Shown piece by piece: positions 5,592-6,126 of a DNA stretch of 6,126 nt; within the stretch, counting starts at the first letter, position 1; each line of letters starts with the position of its first letter. The stretch is from positions 1 through 6,126 of the forward strand of contig JAITJA010000155.1 of assembly GCA_031279175.1 (NCBI GenBank). Direction: 5' to 3'. The translations under genes were made by a program, and so were the position numbers. The notes under the pieces are model-generated. The model ran no database searches. It saw only the letters and a program-made list of their open reading frames with translations, and was not told the DNA's origin. Source of the DNA: Odoribacteraceae bacterium. Its GTDB lineage: Bacteria > Bacteroidota > Bacteroidia > Bacteroidales > Marinifilaceae.

Positions 5592-6126
5592 ATGGAAGAA
5601 AGTAACTTGATTTTTTTAGCAGTCGTCATCATCGGCGCGTTATTCCTATTGTGGATCATCCTCTACTTCATCCCCGTCGGGCTATGGTTCAGGGCACTGG
5701 TATCGGACGTGAAAGTCTCGCTGATACAACTAGTATTGATGCGCTGGCGTAAAGTGCCGCCAGCCGTGATCGTCGAGGCCATGATCATCGGAAAAAAAGC
5801 AGGACTGGCCTTGAAAGCAGACCTGCTAGAGGCTCACTACCTCGCCGGGGGACACGTGCAACAAGTCGTCAACGCCCTCGTCTCCGCCTCCAAGGCTAAC
5901 ATCGACCTCACCTTCCAGATCGCCACGGCCGTCGACCTCGCCGGACGCGACGTCTTCCAGGCCGTGCAAATGAGCGTCAATCCAAAGGTCATCGACACCC
6001 CACCGGTAGCCGCGATGGCAAAAGATGGCATACAATTAGTCGCCAAGGCGCGCGTCACCGTCCGCGCGAACATCCGGCAGCTCGTCGGAGGCGCTGGCGA
6101 GGAAACTGTACTGGCCCGCGTCGGGG
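5592..6126 (+). CDS. floA: Flotillin-like protein FloA, 5' part (runs off the window)
   Basis: The first 178 residues of FloA (UPF0365/YqfA family, usually about 330 residues) are present and the frame is still open at the window edge. A single hydrophobic segment at about 6-33 (LIFLAVVIIGALFLLWIILY) anchors it in the inner membrane. The following region is strongly family-like: MRWRKVPPAVIVEAMIIGKKAG (50-71) in two conserved blocks, then the repeat-rich AHYLAGGHVQQVVNALVSAS, ATAVDLAGRDVFQAVQMSV and AKDGIQLVAKARVTVRANI, which lead into the SPFH-like domain. FloA forms oligomeric scaffolds that organise functional membrane microdomains. It lies 3 bp after NfeD, so the two are almost certainly cotranscribed. 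The ATG at 5592 is chosen because the membrane segment follows at once. Confidence 0.95.
   Translation, partial: MEESNLIFLAVVIIGALFLLWIILYFIPVGLWFRALVSDVKVSLIQLVLMRWRKVPPAVIVEAMIIGKKAGLALKADLLEAHYLAGGHVQQVVNALVSASKANIDLTFQIATAVDLAGRDVFQAVQMSVNPKVIDTPPVAAMAKDGIQLVAKARVTVRANIRQLVGGAGEETVLARVG

Overview
The window looks like a chromosomal segment from a member of the Bacteroidota, probably order Bacteroidales. This rests on four things: a near-perfect Bacteroidota-type promoter (TTG, 19-nt spacer, TACATTTG) ahead of an FKBP gene; weak or absent Shine-Dalgarno sequences; a DUF3127 protein, a family I associate with this phylum; and a pair of Mip-like FKBP proline isomerases next to a LolD-type ATPase. 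The fairly GC-rich coding DNA and the GAGACTGTACAA-type terminators would suit the Odoribacter/Butyricimonas branch, but that is only an impression.

Left part, minus strand (1-2822). From right to left in transcription order: a LolD-like ABC ATPase (2822-2166); a cytoplasmic FKBP isomerase (2062-1460) with its own promoter; a second, exported FKBP isomerase (1442-714) only 17 bp downstream, so the two form an operon; a strong terminator (693-661); and a small DUF3127 protein with an SSB-like C-terminal tip (644-261). Beyond it, positions 240-38 hold degenerate tandem hairpins, three of which end in T-tracts and look like stacked terminators for the DUF3127 gene.

Right part, plus strand (2906-6126). 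An 83-bp divergent intergenic region separates lolD from a full-length Tex-family S1 RNA-binding protein. After 64 bp comes a short NfeD-like membrane protein, and 3 bp later the start of a flotillin-like FloA protein that runs off the window. NfeD with FloA is a well-known pair acting on membrane organisation.

The genes are mostly housekeeping: lipoprotein release, protein folding, nucleic-acid binding and membrane microdomains. I see no mobile element, CRISPR array, RNA gene or defence cassette. The least ordinary parts are the iterated terminator array at the left edge, the DUF3127 start codon directly behind a strong terminator, and the SSB-like tail on the DUF3127 protein.
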